DNA of 64,000 bases from contig BROE01000013.1 of assembly GCA_036571765.1 (NCBI GenBank), positions 7,970,709 through 8,034,708 on the forward strand. The letters run 5' to 3'. Position 1 is the first letter of the stretch; each line of letters starts with the position of its first letter. Shown one piece after another: positions 12,848 through 22,860 of the stretch. Source of the DNA: Plecoglossus altivelis (taxonomy: Eukaryota > Chordata > Actinopteri > Osmeriformes > Plecoglossidae). Below the pieces are notes generated by a model, which saw nothing but the letters and a program-made list of their open reading frames with translations, made no database searches and had not been told where the DNA came from. The position numbers were made by a program, and so were the translations under genes.

Positions 12848-14407
12848 TCACTGCATACTGCAGGATGAGAACTCGGAGCAGCAGCAGACTGAGGAGCCCA
12901 TGGCTTTAGGAGGGATGAGGTCCAGGTCCTCGTCGTCGGGGATCTCGTCTAGACGGTAGCCATCCTGCAGCAGCTGCCTGCTCAGGTCAGGGTGGACCTG
13001 CGAAGACCAATCAGAGGAGGGTCAGAAGATGGACGGGACTTCCAAGAGATGTGCAGGTAAGCTGTGGTAGTTCAGAGGGGTGTGTGCATAGGTGGCAGAG
13101 AGTGAAATAGATCAAATGTAGACTGATCAATATGGGGAGATCAAAGAACCAAGATGTAGGACGGCATGTTAACACGGTCCTCTGCGTAGGCTCACCTCTG
13201 CTGAAGAGTAACCTGAAGAGTACTGCTCCACATCCTGTTCTTCATCACTACAAGGACAAATCACAAAACCATTTCAGACGAGGTTGAAACCGTGTATAGG
13301 CCTGTGTGAACTAGCCCTTTCCCCTAAATGTGCAAGACACACTGTGCAGGAAACAAGTAACATACGTCATGTAGATATGATCAATGCAATACTTTGTTGT
13401 TTACAGAAATCAATAGCTGCTAGCCTTACCTGTCAGAGTCTAGTGCTACCAGCGTGTCTTCGGCATGCTGACTCAAGGAAGCATAGCCCTTGTTAAACTT
13501 CACGCTTCTGAAGAATACAAACCAGAAAAACTTGACAACGCATGGTTTGAATAGCTTGTGCTATTCCTTCCTCAAGACAGAACCGCAAAACAACCCCTAC
13601 ATTGTGTGTTTCACATCACCCGATATGATCCTACCTGTTTCCACCATGTCTGGGCTGCTGCAGGACTGCCCCCACTGACGTAAGGCCTTTTTTCTTCAAT
13701 GCTTTCCTGGCCATCTCTCTATGCTTCTCTGAAAACACAATCACAGCGACATTAAGTCTAATTACATTCATTATGTCAGTGTACAATAAGCCTCTGTTCA
13801 CACTGAGCCTGTTTGGAAAAGCATAACAGGTTTATATTCTGAGGGAAATATTTTACTTAGTTGGAATGTTGATCCCTAAAACAGAATGAATGACGCAAAA
13901 CAGAATAATACAATGCCAGACGATATACTACACATAAATACAGAGGACACGTGGACCCACGTAGTTTCATATGAATCGCCGGAGCTTTAGACATGATGTA
14001 AGGTCCCCTCTTCTCCAATGGTCGGATGCCCCCATCAGCTGGCTTGCTTCTTGCGCTGGTACCAGGACCCTAGTGTTAGTAAATACATGGATTTAGACTT
14101 AGACTATCATTGGTATATCTTTCATTTACGCTTGTGTGTCGCTGAGCGGAATAACTGTAAACACATAACATTAGCTAGTTGTGTTGCTTTTATAAGGTTA
14201 GTGAACTTTCTTCGGGATATACATGTCGGTAGAAAATCAAGAACTGGGTAGCGTCTGCAATAATACGGAGTCAATGCATTTGTCATCGTTCGTCAACAAG
14301 CGGGCTAGCTGGTTAGCCAGATCTTCAAAATGAAAACTTACTGTCAAAACTTGGGATTCGGGTAGGTCAGCAAGGAGGGTATCCCTCTCCTCCTCAATGT
14401 CATTCAT
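12848..14407 (-). CDS. fam219b: FAM219B, complete, six coding exons
   Basis: The product belongs to the small vertebrate FAM219 family, whose molecular function is not established. Coding exons on the minus strand are 14342-14407, 13961-14069, 13635-13728, 13430-13507, 13196-13247 and 12848-12997. All junctions are GT..AG and all phases fit, giving 182 residues against about 198 in human FAM219B. Family hallmarks appear in order: EKRGPY near residues 42-47, MKLQKHRE near 55-62, SVKFNKGY near 91-98, LDSDSDEE near 112-119, YSSGYSSAE near 125-133, then DGYRLDEIPDDEDLDLIPPK near 145-164 and a Cys-rich tail CCCSEFSSCSMQ. The tail cysteines could be lipidated, but that is inference. The start is the ATG at 14407; the frame stays open upstream to a GTG at 14437 with no earlier ATG in view. 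The acceptor at 14070 has a TACTAAC word very close to it. In human, FAM219B is next to COX5A, as here. Confidence is high for identity and slightly lower for the first exon. Confidence 0.93.
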
Positions 14408-15050
14408 GTTGCTGAGGATTGTCACGCTATACACCACAAGACAGGCATTTTTACTCTCTCGACTTCCCTAGACGCCCAAAAGGAACGTTTTTGTTATTGG
14501 ATAGCTAATGCTAACACTGTTAGGTAGGCAGTAATCAGCCTAGCTCGCTCGCTCGTCCAGTTGCTGCATAACAACTTCCGTTTCCTGTCCAACGACATGA
14601 CGAACCCTGAAGGATAGAAACTGTGCTCAAGCTTACTTAATATAGTTATTTATCATTGGTCAAAATATAACAAATACTTAAACTTAGCATGATAGCCATA
14701 GTTTTCTCTGATCGATTTATCAGTATTTGGACTCATTTATATGAGGTATTCATTCTTATGAGTTTTCAGAGCATACCTTAAATTAATTGCTCTTATTTGA
14801 CGGTTTTCATCTAGGTCAAAATCGATCAATGGCCAATAAACCACCTTACTAAATAGCGTAAAACGCGTGTATCCAGCAACAAGCAAGACATTCAAACACA
14901 TTTTAGAATGCAATTGATTAATCAAGAAAATTGTTTCATAGTTTTTATCCACGAACAGCAAGGGATTGCAATTTCATTAAAAAAGACAATGCAAGAATTG
15001 TGTGCACAAAAAAAGAGAAAAAGCATTTGATTCAATAGTATATTGCTTTC
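14408..15050 (-). other. fam219b 5' flank and cox5a-fam219b intergenic region
   Basis: This stretch separates the fam219b start codon from the cox5a polyadenylation signal. It holds the probable fam219b promoter near 14.5-14.6 kb and otherwise AT-rich unique sequence. I see no exon or RNA gene in it. Confidence 0.5.
14574..14587 (-). promoter_or_regulatory. Paired ETS-type sites upstream of fam219b
   Basis: Read on the minus strand, CAGGAAA is followed directly by CGGAAGT, two abutting GGAA cores, about 170 bp upstream of the fam219b ATG. CGGAAGT is the consensus for GABP/ETS factors, which often drive TATA-less housekeeping promoters. The site is seen; its role is inferred. Confidence 0.4.
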
Positions 15051-15056
15051 TTTATT
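15051..15056 (-). terminator. Candidate polyadenylation signal of cox5a
   Basis: AATAAA on the minus strand lies about 380 bp downstream of the cox5a stop. Further copies occur at 15064-15073 and 15195-15200, so alternative short ends are possible. The mRNA probably ends near 15.03 kb. Confidence 0.5.
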
Positions 15057-15434
15057 AGGTCCATTTATTTATTCACAACCGGAAAAGAGGTTTCAGTCAA
15101 CGTCGTAGACATGGGAACTGAGACATAACTGAAGAACAGTGATTCTGTTTGAACATCAATGACCTGGAGATAAAATAATGATGGTGTATCAGTATTTATT
15201 TCTTAAGCCCCCAAATTAAACATACTTCTATAAGCTATAATACAGAACAACATTCTTGTGCAGCTAGACATCAGGACAGTTTCCATTCTGTAGCCTAAGG
15301 TTTACTGTACACGCTGTACTACTGTAAATTCAGAAAGAAAAATCATGACAATAGCACATTCTACATTTGTTGATGAACATGGTCCCAGAGGATATAAGAG
15401 CATAACCCATCTAGAACTCACCCAGATATGGGGT
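15057..15434 (-). other. Probable cox5a 3'UTR
   Basis: A short AT-rich non-coding stretch between the cox5a stop codon and a cluster of AATAAA signals, consistent with the short 3'UTRs usual for nuclear oxidative-phosphorylation genes. Confidence 0.5.
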
Positions 15435-17195
15435 CTATAACCTGTCAATACCAAGCTCCTCTGGTGTTGAGATGCCCAGCTCTGCCAGAGTAGGACTCAG
15501 CTCCTGGATCAGGTATGGGTAGATCTCTTTGTGTGGGCCTGACTTGTCCTGTTTCAACAGCAGATGTTTGTTAATGTATGCAGAAGAGTCCAAACCATTC
15601 CAACGTGTAAGCTAAAATAGCACGTGAGAAATCAAAAACCAGTAACAATGTTTGCCAATATTTGACTTGCAGACAATGTCACTACGATAAATTAATTTCA
15701 CAGATAACATGCAGTTTGAGAATTTAAGTTATAGGAACGATAATAACAAGAATCAGATCAATAAAGAAAGGTTCCTGTTTCGTTAGCATGTTTTAGCAGC
15801 TGACCTTGACGGCTTCCAGGATGCGGATGGCGCTGGCCAGGTCGTTCAGCCTTCGGCAAGCTCGGAGAGCCGAGTCCAGGATCTTAGCTTCGGGTACCAG
15901 GTCATAACCGATGAGAGTATTCATGCCTGCAAGCCAGAATAGACGGACAGATAGTATTGGCAGTAACTTTGCTGATCCTCAAGGGTAAACTTGGTTTGTT
16001 ACAGCAATTAAAAGCAACACGAGACCTGTCGACAACTAAATCAGGCAAAAAGCTCATATTGATGCTAAACTACTATTTGTATACCGCTCGTAAACATTAT
16101 AAGACTTAAGTCACTGAGTTTCAGGTGTTTGGAGATTACCTTTCTTTAGTTCCCACGCATCAATGTCTGGCTTGCTGAAGTACGTGACCCAGCGGGCATC
16201 AAACTCCTCATCTGTCTCAACCTTGCCATGGGAGTATCCTCTGCAAAGCAGCGGAGCTGTGAAACGCGAAGGGGTTGTGAGGTGGTTATACACGTGGTCT
16301 GTGTTTCTCTAAGGACAAGATATTGGTGGCATTGTCAAATAAGTACAGCCAGCATCATGTATTCTGTAATACCGTAGTCCACCCAGTTAGCCTGACAAAC
16401 AAGCTGACCTCCTTCCTCCAATGTCAACCATTATTTTAGAGATCAGTTCAGATTTGGAAAATTAGTAGCATTAAATAGATTGTTGTCGACCTAAAGTCAA
16501 AAGTTCAAACAGCCGACATGCTATAATACGCTTACTGTTTAAATATAACGTTACCAGTGCCAGAGAGCTTTCTCCCTATAGTCAATGTTAGGTCTGCATT
16601 CAGGTAACCACTAGGTCATGTGAGGACAGCAATCACCATCGGCCTACAACAAGCTCCGTCAGATTCAGGAATTTAAATATGTAGCTTTAACAATGCACAT
16701 CTCGGTGTAGTAGAAGCCGTCGCTGAAAACAACAGCTACGCATCGTTTAGTGGACGTGTGAGGATGCCCTGGTCAAACATGGGTCAGGCAAGACAAGGTC
16801 ACATTCTTAAGTAGCTTTAAGATAGCCAGCTTGTGAGCTAGCTTAATAGCTGTGTGTTGTAGATCGCTACATTTACCAACAAACCTCGCCATAAATGACC
16901 GAACATGTTACAGAAAAGTAAAATTGTAACTATCAATCTAACATGCAAACCAAAGTCACCCTGACATTAATACAAGCTAGCAAGCTAACGTTAGCTTATC
17001 TTGCCAGCCAGTCAGGGTCGCTAACGCTAGCATGATGAGTTACTGTAGCAAGAGTAGCTAACGTCTTTGGAAAATATCTTATTCTGTCTATACATTATTG
17101 TAAACGTTGGCGTCACTCTTACCCGAATGACAAGGTTGTGGCCGCGCTAAACTCCGTATTCCAGAAGTTGAGAGTCGAACTACAGCTCTGAACAT
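15435..17195 (-). CDS. cox5a: Cytochrome c oxidase subunit 5A, mitochondrial precursor, complete
   Basis: This is the nuclear-encoded subunit 5A of respiratory complex IV, on the matrix side of the inner mitochondrial membrane. Coding exons on the minus strand are 17123-17195, 16140-16256, 15805-15926 and 15435-15548. Donors and acceptors are GT..AG, phases match, and the product is 141 residues (human 150). Residues 1 to about 32 form an Arg-rich, acid-free presequence starting MFRAVVRLSTSG and ending near CRGYSHG, where mature human COX5A begins. The mature part shows TDEEFDARWVTYF, KPDIDAWELKKG, RACRRLNDLASAIRILE, HKEIYPYLIQEL and ISTPEELGID, all diagnostic. The start is the only ATG in frame in exon 1. 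A different acceptor at 16309 would put exon 2 out of frame with exon 1, so I chose the CACAG acceptor ending at 16257. Teleosts often have two cox5a copies; this may be one of a pair. Confidence 0.97.
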
Positions 17196-17280
17196 TATGC
17201 AGATCTGCTCAAATCAGTGGCTTATGTTGCCGTATACTGACTAGGAATCGGTTCAGACGGACATTAGAGAGAACGCTTAG

Positions 17281-17290
17281 TGCGCATGCG
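17281..17290. promoter_or_regulatory. NRF-1 type site upstream of cox5a
   Basis: TGCGCATGCG matches the palindromic NRF-1 consensus and lies 86 bp upstream of the cox5a ATG. NRF-1 is a known activator of nuclear cytochrome oxidase subunit genes, so both motif and position fit. Binding itself is inferred. Confidence 0.65.
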
Positions 17291-17302
17291 AAAAAATATA
17301 AT

Positions 17303-17310
17303 ACTTCCTG
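17303..17310 (-). promoter_or_regulatory. ETS/GABP (NRF-2) type site upstream of cox5a
   Basis: CAGGAAGT on the minus strand lies 13 bp beyond the NRF-1 type site. GABP (NRF-2) sites beside NRF-1 sites are typical of respiratory-chain gene promoters. The motif is short, so confidence comes mainly from its position. Confidence 0.5.
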
Positions 17311-17340
17311 GCCCTGGTCCGTCATTCACAGGGAAACTGC

Positions 17341-20300
17341 TTTTAACATATTTTTTTTTATTATCATGATGTAGATATAACGATCCGATATTCTGTTAGA
17401 GTCTTTTCGGTTTAAAGATCGGTTAAACTGATACAAAGTTAATTTAGCGACGTACTCTTTTCACAAACTGACCTTGGCAGTGATAACTATTTTTCTCCAC
17501 TAGATGGCAACATATTGAAGTAGTGAGAGGCACGAACCTTGATCCCTGGGAAGAACTACAACACGATCGTCAAAAGTGACATCGCAACAAATCAGAATTG
17601 GAGTAGCCTACATTTTGTTACCCTGCATTTTTTCAGAATTAAAGTTTTGAAAAGGCTGATACACATCTACCATCATACCATATTTCATCATACCATATTT
17701 TCGAAATATTACTCTCCCATATTAAAGTCTACATTTAATGTTCAATGGTGTTGTGGTCCAACAATTTAAGATAGCTTTTCAAGTCCTGATTGGTCTCTCA
17801 ATTCTCGTCTTTTTTCCTCAGAGTTCTGGCAGCCATGTATTCAGTCTTTATTATCTGCACTTGCAGCTTTGACTTCAGCACTGCAATTACATCCTCAGCT
17901 GCACTGATTAATCCAACATGGAAGAATTTCAGAGAAGCCTTTTGAAAAGACATTCCCACTTACCCGAGGGGGAGTTGTGCCATGTTTGTTTATGCAGATA
18001 TCCCCCTAGTCAGTTAAATTGCAATAAGATGTTTTCAATGGCTGCTTGAGTGTGCTTGTAACCCCTTGTGAGCAGAGGGGATGCTGAAACAATGGTGTGC
18101 GCAAAAAGTGATTAATTCCCTCTATTTCACTTGTGACACAAGATGGAGGATGTCTGGCTCCTGTCATTCTGAGTACATACTTCTCTCTATTGTTGAACAT
18201 GTTCCCTTTAGGGTTGTCCATTAATATCTTTATGCAGTGCCCAGCTTAACCCTCCATTCTTTTCTGGAGATCACACAATCAATCATTGTCCTTTCCCCTG
18301 ACAAGGCAGAGTGAGAGTGTGCGAGAGAGAGAAAAAACCTTTTGGCCTGTCTCAACGAGAAAGAGGAATGGGGTCTTCTATGGAGTTACACCGGCAGAAA
18401 ACATAGCCCCAGTAAATATTCAATTTAAAGGATTTCCAGATAAGGGGGGGTGAAAAATGGAGGCTGCGCCCATTCTTCTAGATAAGGGGAGACGGAACCA
18501 TCTGGAGGCTGGGAGATAGTGAACTCCCACGCCATTCCACAGACCTCGCTCTCATCTGACGGAGAGAGAGGCGAAAAGAAATAGAGTGCACACACTTTTA
18601 TCACAAGTTCAAAATGAATTCTCTCCCTCTCTTTCTCTCTCTCTCTCCCTGTCGCTTTCTCTCAGTTCAAACTCTATAGCAGTTGCCAGGCTTTCCCTCA
18701 ACCTGTGCAACGAAGCTAATAGACCCTATGACTAACTTCGTTGCGGTGATCAATAAAATATGAATAAAGTGTTCTCTCAGTATTGTTACAAATATGCATT
18801 TAATCAGTTACATGGGAACATCATTTTCAGAGAACAGTTCAGAGAACTCAATAAGCACCTCCATGATTACCTCGGAAACAAACGGCATAAATAGACTCAG
18901 CTGGTGAATAACCTTGTCCGCACCCTCACGCTGAGTTTCACTCCTTCACAGTGCCATCCTATTTGTTACAATGCCACATTGGATTTAACACTGGGATAAT
19001 GCTTTTGTCACTGTGTTTTATCAAGGCTCTCACTCAAGTATGCTATCAAGTTCTATATAATTACCCCCCTCTGCATTTTACTCTGGGCCTGGAATTTGTA
19101 ATGCTTGATAACAGGATTCGGGGTCGATATGAGATTTACTTATAGCCTCGCTATCTATGTGACCTGCATCACTGGCTGGCTGTCCCAGAGCCTCCTCTGT
19201 GAAAGCTGTTAACTCTGTGATAACAACGACCTGAAGCGATAACCTTCCTGCAGTCTTGAGGACACACAGTTTGTTCCATATGGGGTTTATTGCAGTGGCA
19301 GCGTTTTTTTTCCCCCTACTCAACCTTGGCTTCTCTGCTTTGCTCTGATTCATTTAATGGGTTCGTGAAGGAGGTTAATCGGTGTGTCTGCCATAGAGAG
19401 AGAAGAGCTGGCCAACCACCATAGGATTGTGCCATTTCCATCTTATCCTTTCCAAGACAGGTTCACCCAAACACTGGGTGCAGACTCAAGAATTCATCGT
19501 TTGCAAGAGAGCTCCAGTGGGCCAATGCAGAAGCCACGGAAGGCTTTTTGATCATTAGTGATATTAAGCCGTGTGGCCCTGTCTTTGAAGATTTTCATTA
19601 TGATCAAGGGAAGGACTCCCATTACATTTGTACAAATGTATTATTATGCCTAAAGCCGACATGGTTTGTAAAGAGCAACTGCAAGAGTGTCAGATATGAA
19701 AAGCTCTCATCGGGCTGTTTGAGAAGAAGAGCAACATACATTCTTTTTTCCTTTTACATCTTGAACAATCCATTCAAGGTTTGATGAGTGTATGCAGACT
19801 GTCCGCACCATAGACTGGTGCAGTGGAGTGGTGTATACTGCACACATAATTATGACTAATCTGTTGACCACAACAATCTTCTGAAGAGATTAACCATTCA
19901 TTTGTTCTTGGTTGAACTTGGTTGAAACCATCACAAAAAAACCCAACAGAGCTAAAGTCTGCAGCAGAGCTAAGATTGCAAAAGTAAAACTACACAAATG
20001 TAAACAGACTGTTGCCGTGGTTTCACATTCTACAGGGACAACGTGAAGTTCTATCAGTCGCAGTTTTAATCCATCTCCCCTTCCTGTTGATGTGTGGCGT
20101 CACAATCATAATGATAATCTGTTCCTGTATTTTTGCCTTGCAGGCTGCTCTGTCAACGAGGCTGGCTGGGGAACTGTGTGTCTTATCAGCGGCTATGTCA
20201 TTAAATCAGCTGTCTTTTGGACAAATTTCACTCCCTCTAAGCTTATCACACGATCAGTACCCAGGGATTACCTTTCCAGACACAGTGTTTTACTGTTGCA

Positions 20301-20350
20301 GGTTACTACTATAAATTGTGAGCACAGAGAAAGACAAACGATTATTATTC
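17341..20350. other. Intergenic region between cox5a and rpp25
   Basis: No coding exon is visible. It contains a 15-bp direct repeat at 17671-17700, purine- and pyrimidine-rich tracts near 18310-18360 and 18620-18665, and unique AT-rich sequence. The small open frames have no recognisable protein features. It may carry regulatory DNA for either neighbour. Confidence 0.6.
17671..17700. repeat. 15-bp exact tandem duplication
   Basis: Two perfect adjacent copies of CATCATACCATATTT. Probably replication slippage; no function is apparent. Confidence 0.9.
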
Positions 20351-20501
20351 TAATCGTTTATTGTGATTTTGAAATATGATTCATGTTCCAGACAAAACAA
20401 AACTCCATGGATATACTGTTACATTTGTCATTGTTGATGTCTTCGAATAAACATAGGCATACTTGTCCATAATCATTTAAATTTGACCGACTTTTTGCGT
20501 T

Positions 20502-20507
20502 TTTATT
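20502..20507 (-). terminator. Candidate polyadenylation signal of rpp25
   Basis: AATAAA on the minus strand about 440 bp past the rpp25 stop codon. A second AATAAA is at 20357-20362, so the mRNA could end near 20.48 or 20.34 kb. Confidence 0.5.
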
Positions 20508-20943
20508 ATACACTATACAGATAAAACAAGACTAAAAAGAAAATATGCAACATCTTTTGAAGAAAAAGGACGACTACAACGGAGTTTTGTTCTTTCTTGT
20601 GTTTCGTGGTGCTGATATTGTGTGAGAGAAACCAAAGATAATCAGGCTCTTAAGACATGACAGCCGTCAAAATTTAGTTGGCATGACGACGAAAAAACAT
20701 TTCACCGGGCTTACAGTGTAGTTGCATTCCGTAAGCCCCCATATGTACAGAACTTCCGGCCACATTCTAGGCTGACTTGTGTAGTCAGAGGCCTGTGTGC
20801 TCAGTTCTGCTCAGAGAGCTTGGTTCCATCTGAGTGATTGCTCTGATTGTCTGGGCTACTTTGTGCTGGGGCGGAGGGCAGGACTGAGTGAGCTTCCCTG
20901 ATCCATTCCCCTCCACTGCCCCTCAACCGTCCAGCCAAGTCAG
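20508..20943 (-). other. Probable rpp25 3'UTR
   Basis: Non-coding sequence between the rpp25 stop codon and the first AATAAA. The frame at 20801-20998 overlaps the rpp25 end out of frame and looks like chance. Confidence 0.5.
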
Positions 20944-21852
20944 TCAGCGAGGGGTGAGACCAGACCCCCCTCCTACAGCTCCTCCCTCCCCTAGACACAC
21001 TCTCTTGCTGTGAGGGTAGCTGCTACGGGGAGACAGACCTAGTGTTCTCTTGCTAGCTGCCTGTGTGGCACCCTCCCCAGCCCCGTCCCTCTCTTCCCAG
21101 AGAGCACTGAGGGTCTCTGGGAGTTGGTAACCGGGTTCCAAGGGGTCCAAGGGGTCTTTGGAGAGGAGGATGCTGATGGAGGGCACAGTCCGGTGCACCG
21201 TCATCTCCGAGGCCCCCCCCTCCTGGCTCTCCCACACCTCCCTCACGCCCTTGTAACGCAGCTTGGTCATCTGGTGCAGACCCCCCACCTTTCTCTTCAT
21301 GATCTCTGCGCATGTGATTGTCTTGGTAACAGCGCGGCCTGAGCCGGTGAACACCACCTGCCTCAGACCACCACCGACCCCGCTTTCCCTGCCGCTGACC
21401 CCCATGGCTGCACTGCCCTGCACCTCTCCCCTCTCCCCCTGCATGCGAGACATGGCAAAGCCCATCAGGTTGCGGATCTTACTGCCCTCCTTGACGCGCA
21501 TCTCCAAAATCCCTGCTGGTAGCCCTGGGAACGGGCAGGGACCGTCCTCTTCAGTGCGACACATCTTCTTGAACCCCCCTTGCCCCAGTTTGAGGGCGGC
21601 GGGAGGAGGAAGCGGAGGAGGAACGTGGATTGAGGTCTGCGACGAAGTAGAGATGCTGTTGAGCGTGGCGGAGGGGGAAGTGGAGGAGGGGTGTGCACAG
21701 TACGCCTGACCCTGGAAGGGCGGGTACATCTGCGGGGACACCCCAACCTCCACCTGGACCTGCCTGTTCACCTCCAGGGCTGGATGTGGTCCAACAGGGG
21801 CAGGGATCTGGTACTGGGTCTGAAAACCGGCAACTCCGCAACCTGTGAACAT
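20944..21852 (-). CDS. rpp25: Ribonuclease P/MRP protein subunit p25, intronless
   Basis: RPP25 is an Alba-fold RNA-binding subunit of nuclear RNase P and RNase MRP (5' tRNA maturation and rRNA processing) that pairs with POP7/RPP20. One uninterrupted 302-residue frame runs from ATG 21852 to TGA 20944. The Alba domain spans about residues 115-233: MRVKEGSKIRNLMGFAMSRMQ (118-138), RQVVFTGSGRAVTKTITCAE (164-183), IMKRKVGGLHQMTKLRY, REVWES, and PSISILLSKDPLDPLEPGYQ, all with direct counterparts in human RPP25. The tail keeps the ASKRTLG motif and basic residues. Two oddities: the protein is about 100 residues longer than the 199-residue human one, mostly through a Pro/Ser/Gln-rich N-terminal extension (1 to about 93), and a Gly/Ser-rich loop of about 20 extra residues (139-162) sits between the first helix and next strand of the Alba fold. 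A shorter start at Met97 would resemble the human N terminus. The missing introns match human RPP25, and the neighbouring COX5A is also conserved. RPP25L is the alternative paralogue, but synteny favours RPP25. Confidence 0.95.
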   Translation of the reverse strand: MFTGCGVAGFQTQYQIPAPVGPHPALEVNRQVQVEVGVSPQMYPPFQGQAYCAHPSSTSPSATLNSISTSSQTSIHVPPPLPPPAALKLGQGGFKKMCRTEEDGPCPFPGLPAGILEMRVKEGSKIRNLMGFAMSRMQGERGEVQGSAAMGVSGRESGVGGGLRQVVFTGSGRAVTKTITCAEIMKRKVGGLHQMTKLRYKGVREVWESQEGGASEMTVHRTVPSISILLSKDPLDPLEPGYQLPETLSALWEERDGAGEGATQAASKRTLGLSPRSSYPHSKRVCLGEGGAVGGGSGLTPR

Positions 21853-22860
21853 GGCTTCTGTCCTCGGTTATTTCCTGCAGTCCAGTCAGAAAACCCTCCC
21901 GCACAGAAGCCAGGCTGGCATCATTTTCAGTTCCTTCTAGCAGTCTTTTTATTCAGTCAGCGGCTACAAAGTTTTAGGGCTTCAGACGAAAAACATGATC
22001 CTGCTCTGTAAGAGTTCCTTCCAGCCAGCTACTAAGACAGAGCTGGGAAAACAAGATAAACGCCAGCTGGTGTATGAAGAATACTGATGGGACAATTCAA
22101 AAAGCTGCTGTGAAAGAATATCTAAATTTCAAACCAAGAATAACAATCTTGAAAGTTCAGGAGAGACGAGGAGAAAATCCCCCAGCTGCAGCGTTCCTGT
22201 CTTCATTCCAGGAACGGCTCATTTTTTCAGGGTAACTTTTCAAAAGAAAACTGAGTTCCCCTCTCCCGCAGTAAATTGCGGTCTCAGCTGGCCAGTTTGA
22301 TCCGGTGATCCATATCGCTCTCAACTCCTGGACACACTTCTTGGGACGGTCCAGTGTCTTCTTGTGGCCTTCTTGGTCAGGGTTTTCCAGGTAGGTGGTG
22401 GATGTGGAGCGGCTGGGTCTCCCTCCTTCCTTGTCCCCTTCTCCTCACTCTCAGATCAGGTCAGAAGCAGACCCCTATGGGCTTGTCATCCGTGGACCAG
22501 TGTGTGGGATGTCTCAGTGATGCACAGAGTAGCTTGCTCTGTTTCTCCTTACAAAGAGCCGTGAATGGACAGGAGCTGCCTCGCAAACGCTCGCAGGAGG
22601 AGTGTCTGCCTGGATGAGGGGGAGCGTGAGGGAGAGAGAGAGGGGAGACAGCCCTCTTAAAGGGGCAGGCCTTTCATGTCTCTGATGAACCACTCCCTCT
22701 CTCTCTATCCGTAATTGAAACGTGGCTGGGAAGCTAGGGAGGAGGGGGAGGGGAAAGAAAGAGTGGGGGGTACGTCCCTTTAAGAGTCTGGCGGAGCACA
22801 GAATCCTGGGCAACTTTGTCAATCTCTTTAGAGGACGTTCCGGCGCCTGTGTTCAATGTA
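21853..22860 (-). promoter_or_regulatory. rpp25 5' flank, probable 5'UTR and promoter
   Basis: This non-coding stretch lies directly upstream of the rpp25 ATG. It is fairly GC-rich with CT/GA tracts near 22620-22650 and 22690-22765 (minus-strand pyrimidine-rich). No TATA box or clear start site can be picked, and the open frames here show no protein features. The transcription start probably lies inside, by position only. Confidence 0.35.

Noticed and set aside
16257..16308. Upstream acceptor at 16309 for cox5a exon 2
   Set aside because: Using it with the exon 1 donor puts a stop codon in frame soon after the junction; the acceptor at 16257 restores the family frame.
16984..16995. GCTAACGTTAGC palindrome as a specific regulatory site
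   Set aside because: TAGC/AACGTT words of this kind are frequent in fish DNA near promoters and intergenic regions; no specific factor or spacing supports a call.
20580..20660. Minus-strand word similar to the miR-9 seed region
   Set aside because: The match covers only about ten bases and there is no complementary arm for a precursor hairpin.
21263..21709. 148-residue plus-strand frame, and shifted minus frames, over rpp25
   Set aside because: They overlap the RPP25 frame, which alone matches a known family throughout.
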